In this document: positions 61,491 through 64,000 of the stretch, piece by piece
Numbering within the stretch: position 1 is the first letter of the stretch
Layout: every line of letters starts with the position of its first letter
Assembly (NCBI RefSeq): GCF_004321985.1
Contig: NZ_SCQN01000022.1
Location: 37,607-101,606, forward strand
Direction of reading: 5' to 3'
Length of the DNA stretch: 64,000 nt
Source of the DNA: Castellaniella sp.
GTDB lineage: Bacteria > Pseudomonadota > Gammaproteobacteria > Burkholderiales > Burkholderiaceae_B
Made by a program: the position numbers and the translations under genes
The notes under the pieces: generated by a model
The model's input: only the letters and a program-made list of their open reading frames with translations
Told to the model about the DNA's origin: nothing
Databases searched by the model: none

Positions 61491-62894
61491 ATGCTCGACG
61501 TATTGGTGATTGGCGGTGGCAACGCTGCCTTGTGCGCGGCACTGATGGCCCGCGAAGCCGGTGCCAGCGTCATGCTGCTGGAGTCCTCTCCCAAGGTCTG
61601 GCGCGGTGGCAACTCACAACATACGCGTAATCTGCGCTGCATGCATGATGCCCCGCAGGACGTGCTGGTCGGCGCTTATCCCGAAGAAGAGTTCTGGCAG
61701 GACCTGTTGAAGGTCACGGGTGGTCGCACCAATGAGACGCTGGCCCGGATCACGATCCGGGCGTCGTCTACCTGTAGGCCCTGGATGCACAAGCATGGGG
61801 TACATTTCCAGCCACCGTTATCGGGTGCGCTGCATGTGGCACGCACCAATGCGTTTTTCCTGGGGGGTGGCAAGGCGCTGGTGAATGCGTACTATCGCAG
61901 CGCCGAGGCCCTGGGTGTCAAGATTCGCTATGAAACGCCGGTCGATCGGCTGGAACTCGACGGCGGCCACTTCCGGGCCGCATGGGCGGGAAAGGAACGC
62001 ATCGAGGCCCGGGCCTGTGTAGTGGCAGCCGGCGGCTTCGAGTCCAATCGGGAGTGGCTGCGCGAAGCCTGGGGGCAGAATGCCGCCGGTGAGTGGCCGG
62101 CGGACAACTTCCTCATCCGCGGCACGCGTTTCAACCAGGGTGTCTTGCTTCGGAACCTGCTCGACCAGGGCGCCGACCGGATCGGTGATCCGACGCAGTG
62201 CCACTCGGTCGCCATTGATGCCCGCTCTCCCCTGTATGACGGCGGCATCTGTACGCGTATTGATTGTGTCTCCCTGGGACTCGTGGTGAATCGCGACGCT
62301 CGCCGCTTCTACGACGAAGGCGAGGATTTCTGGCCAAAGCGGTATGCCATCTGGGGTCGGCTGGTCGCACAGCAACCCGGCCAGATCGCTTATTCGATCA
62401 TCGACCGCAAGGCCGTGGGCCGCTTCATGCCGCCGGTCTTCAAGGGGGATCAGGCCAATACGTTCGAAGATCTGGCTGCCCAGGTCGGACTGGACCCGGT
62501 AGTTTTCGCCACGACAGTACGGGAATACAACCAGGCCTGCAAGGTTGGCCATTTCGACCATCAGATCCTGGACGACTGCCATACCGACGGCCTGACGCCG
62601 CCCAAGACGCACTGGGCGCTGCCGCTGGATACGCCGCCTTTTTACGCTTATGCCTTGCGCCCCGGCATTACCTTCACCTACCTGGGCGTCCGTGTGGATG
62701 AGCACGCCACTGTGCATTTTGGCGGGCAACCCAGTGACAACCTGTATGCGGCAGGCGAAGTCATGGCTGGCAACGTCCTGGGCCAGGGCTATACCGCAGG
62801 CGTGGGCATGAGCATCGGGACGGCTTTTGGCCGCATCGCCGGTACACAGGCAGCACAGGCCGCACTCAAGCAAGCGGCGCCGGTCGCTGCATAG
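61491..62894 (+). CDS. tcuA: FAD-dependent tricarballylate dehydrogenase TcuA
   Basis: TcuA oxidises tricarballylate to cis-aconitate. The 467-residue flavoprotein starts DVLVIGGGNAALCAALMARE (dinucleotide fold) with WRGGNSQHTRNLRC near 38-51, a fumarate reductase-like core (VAAGGFESNREWL; PPFYAYALRPGITFTYLGV; LYAAGEVMAGNVLGQGYTAGVG). It is directly followed by tcuB with a 9-nt gap; the electron route is TcuA to TcuB to the respiratory chain. Confidence 0.93.
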   Translation: MLDVLVIGGGNAALCAALMAREAGASVMLLESSPKVWRGGNSQHTRNLRCMHDAPQDVLVGAYPEEEFWQDLLKVTGGRTNETLARITIRASSTCRPWMHKHGVHFQPPLSGALHVARTNAFFLGGGKALVNAYYRSAEALGVKIRYETPVDRLELDGGHFRAAWAGKERIEARACVVAAGGFESNREWLREAWGQNAAGEWPADNFLIRGTRFNQGVLLRNLLDQGADRIGDPTQCHSVAIDARSPLYDGGICTRIDCVSLGLVVNRDARRFYDEGEDFWPKRYAIWGRLVAQQPGQIAYSIIDRKAVGRFMPPVFKGDQANTFEDLAAQVGLDPVVFATTVREYNQACKVGHFDHQILDDCHTDGLTPPKTHWALPLDTPPFYAYALRPGITFTYLGVRVDEHATVHFGGQPSDNLYAAGEVMAGNVLGQGYTAGVGMSIGTAFGRIAGTQAAQAALKQAAPVAA

Positions 62895-62903
62895 GAGAAT
62901 TTC

Positions 62904-64000
62904 GTGGATACTTTGCAGGACCTCCAGCATCTGACGCATGACGCCGTCTCCACTCTGATGCTGTCGCCCGAGGAAGAGGAAGTCCGGAGGGTCATGACCA
63001 TCTGCAACGCCTGCCGCTATTGCGAAGGGTATTGCGCAGTCTTTCCGGCGATGACGCGCCTGCTCGAATTCAGCAAGGCAGATATCCATTACCTGGCCAA
63101 TGTTTGCCACAATTGCGGCGCCTGCCTGCATTCCTGCCAGTACGCGCCGCCGCACGAGTTCGGCGTCAACGTCCCGCAGGCCATGGCGGCGGTCCGGCCC
63201 AAGACCTATGCGGAATTCGCCTGGCCGCGTGCGCTGGGGCGCCTGTACGAACGGGCCGGTCTGACGATGACACTGGCAACGGCGGGCGGGCTTGCGTTGT
63301 TTCTGGTGCTGGTACTGATCGTCAACCAGGGGTCCTGGCTGCATGCGCCGCTGGCGGGGAATTTTTACGCGATCTTTCCGCACAACATGCTGGTGGTGAT
63401 GTTCGGCATCGTGTTTCTGTATGCCATCGTAGCCCTGGGGATCGGTGTCACGTCATTCTGGCGCATGGTGTCACCGGCAGTCGTGCCCCATCAGACCATG
63501 GCTATCGCCGGGCTGCAGGCAACCGGCAATGTCGTGACGCTGAAGTACCTGGATGGCGGCCACGGCCTGGGGTGCAACGACGAGGACGACCGCTTCACGC
63601 TGCGCCGTCGGGTGTTCCATCATTTCACCTTCTACGGCTTCGTGTGCTGTTTCATCGCGACCTCGCTGGGGACGATCTATCACTATTTCCTGAACGATCC
63701 GGCGCCGTATCCCTTTTTCAGCGCCCCGGTTCTGTTCGGTACCGTGGGTGGCATCGGCCTGCTGGTCGGCCCGGTCGGGCTGCTGTGGCTCAACCAGCAT
63801 CGCAATCCGCAGCATCTGGTCAAGGCGCAGCAGCCCATGGACCTGGGTTTCATCGCGCTTCTGCTTCTGGTCAGTCTCACGGGTTTGGCCCTGCTGGTAT
63901 GGCGGGACACGGGAGCGATGGGCTTGCTGTTGGCGCTTCACCTGGGGACGGTGATGGCGTTCTTCCTGACCATGCCCTACGGGAAATTTGCGCATGGGAT
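62904..64000 (+). CDS. tcuB: Tricarballylate utilisation iron-sulfur/membrane protein TcuB (incomplete)
   Basis: The gene starts at GTG 62904 after AGGAG and runs past the window end, so only about 365 residues are seen. Two 4Fe-4S-type clusters are visible: Cys34, 37, 40, 44 and Cys68, 71, 74, 78. After them come hydrophobic helices (from about residue 120) typical of the membrane portion. TcuB reoxidises the flavin of TcuA. Confidence 0.93.
   Translation, partial: MDTLQDLQHLTHDAVSTLMLSPEEEEVRRVMTICNACRYCEGYCAVFPAMTRLLEFSKADIHYLANVCHNCGACLHSCQYAPPHEFGVNVPQAMAAVRPKTYAEFAWPRALGRLYERAGLTMTLATAGGLALFLVLVLIVNQGSWLHAPLAGNFYAIFPHNMLVVMFGIVFLYAIVALGIGVTSFWRMVSPAVVPHQTMAIAGLQATGNVVTLKYLDGGHGLGCNDEDDRFTLRRRVFHHFTFYGFVCCFIATSLGTIYHYFLNDPAPYPFFSAPVLFGTVGGIGLLVGPVGLLWLNQHRNPQHLVKAQQPMDLGFIALLLLVSLTGLALLVWRDTGAMGLLLALHLGTVMAFFLTMPYGKFAHG

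Noticed and set aside
61818..63383. 521-residue minus-strand frame opposite tcuA/tcuB
   Set aside because: It spans two clear genes on the other strand and has shadow-like composition.

Overview
This is a 64 kb stretch of GC-rich chromosome. It almost certainly comes from a betaproteobacterium of the order Burkholderiales, most like the Alcaligenaceae (Bordetella/Achromobacter/Castellaniella relatives). That placement is inferred from protein sequences and familiar gene neighbourhoods (purH-ruvC-ruvA, dusB-fis, aat-bpt-pyrD, nadK-recN beside hrcA-hemH-grpE-dnaK-dnaJ, bamE-fur); no rRNA or database comparison was available. Most of the window is well-packed core genome. I found no CRISPR array, rRNA gene or intact insertion sequence, and no convincing wholly undescribed multi-gene system. 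The most interesting signals are regulatory and evolutionary.

Region 1 (1-12.4 kb): a minus-strand block ubiH-like, dusB, fis, purH, ruvC, ruvA, recQ (cut by the window edge); then plus-strand ctaG-like and an M48 metallopeptidase/TPR protein; minus-strand ilvE with two small genes; rhlE; a thioredoxin-like gene; and an EI24 membrane protein. Region 2 (12.4-24.3 kb): a molybdopterin-binding-domain protein, an IclR regulator next to a phasin (PHA granule) gene with matching promoter palindromes, an RND efflux pair, and a four-gene carbohydrate-type ABC importer with a Tat-exported binding protein. Region 3 (24.3-33 kb): the minus-strand run hypothetical-NUDIX-aat-bpt-pyrD, which pairs both bacterial leucylating N-degron transferases with pyrimidine synthesis; an M20 peptidase; an MFS transporter-leuD pair with a divergent LysR regulator.

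Region 4 (33.05-34.7 kb) is a small prophage scar at a tRNA-Cys gene: a 5'-truncated phage reading frame, one phage protein gene, an imperfect 34-nt copy of the tRNA 3' end, a second phage-like gene, then the tRNA itself. Region 5 (34.8-40.9 kb): a membrane metallophosphoesterase, the queuosine genes yhhQ-queC behind a probable preQ1-I riboswitch, an FMN reductase, an SDR pseudogene with an internal in-frame deletion, a DMT-family transporter and an OprB-type porin. Region 6 (41-45.2 kb): an iron(III) fbpABC importer with Fur-box-like sites in its upstream region, a terminator and tRNA-Gly.

Region 7 (45.4-64 kb): murB, dapB, bamE, fur, recN, nadK, hrcA, hemH, then grpE, dnaK and dnaJ, with two sigma-32-type promoters of identical spacing in front of grpE and dnaK; a two-module M16 peptidase; and finally a LysR regulator with tcuA and tcuB (tricarballylate oxidation), the latter running off the window end.
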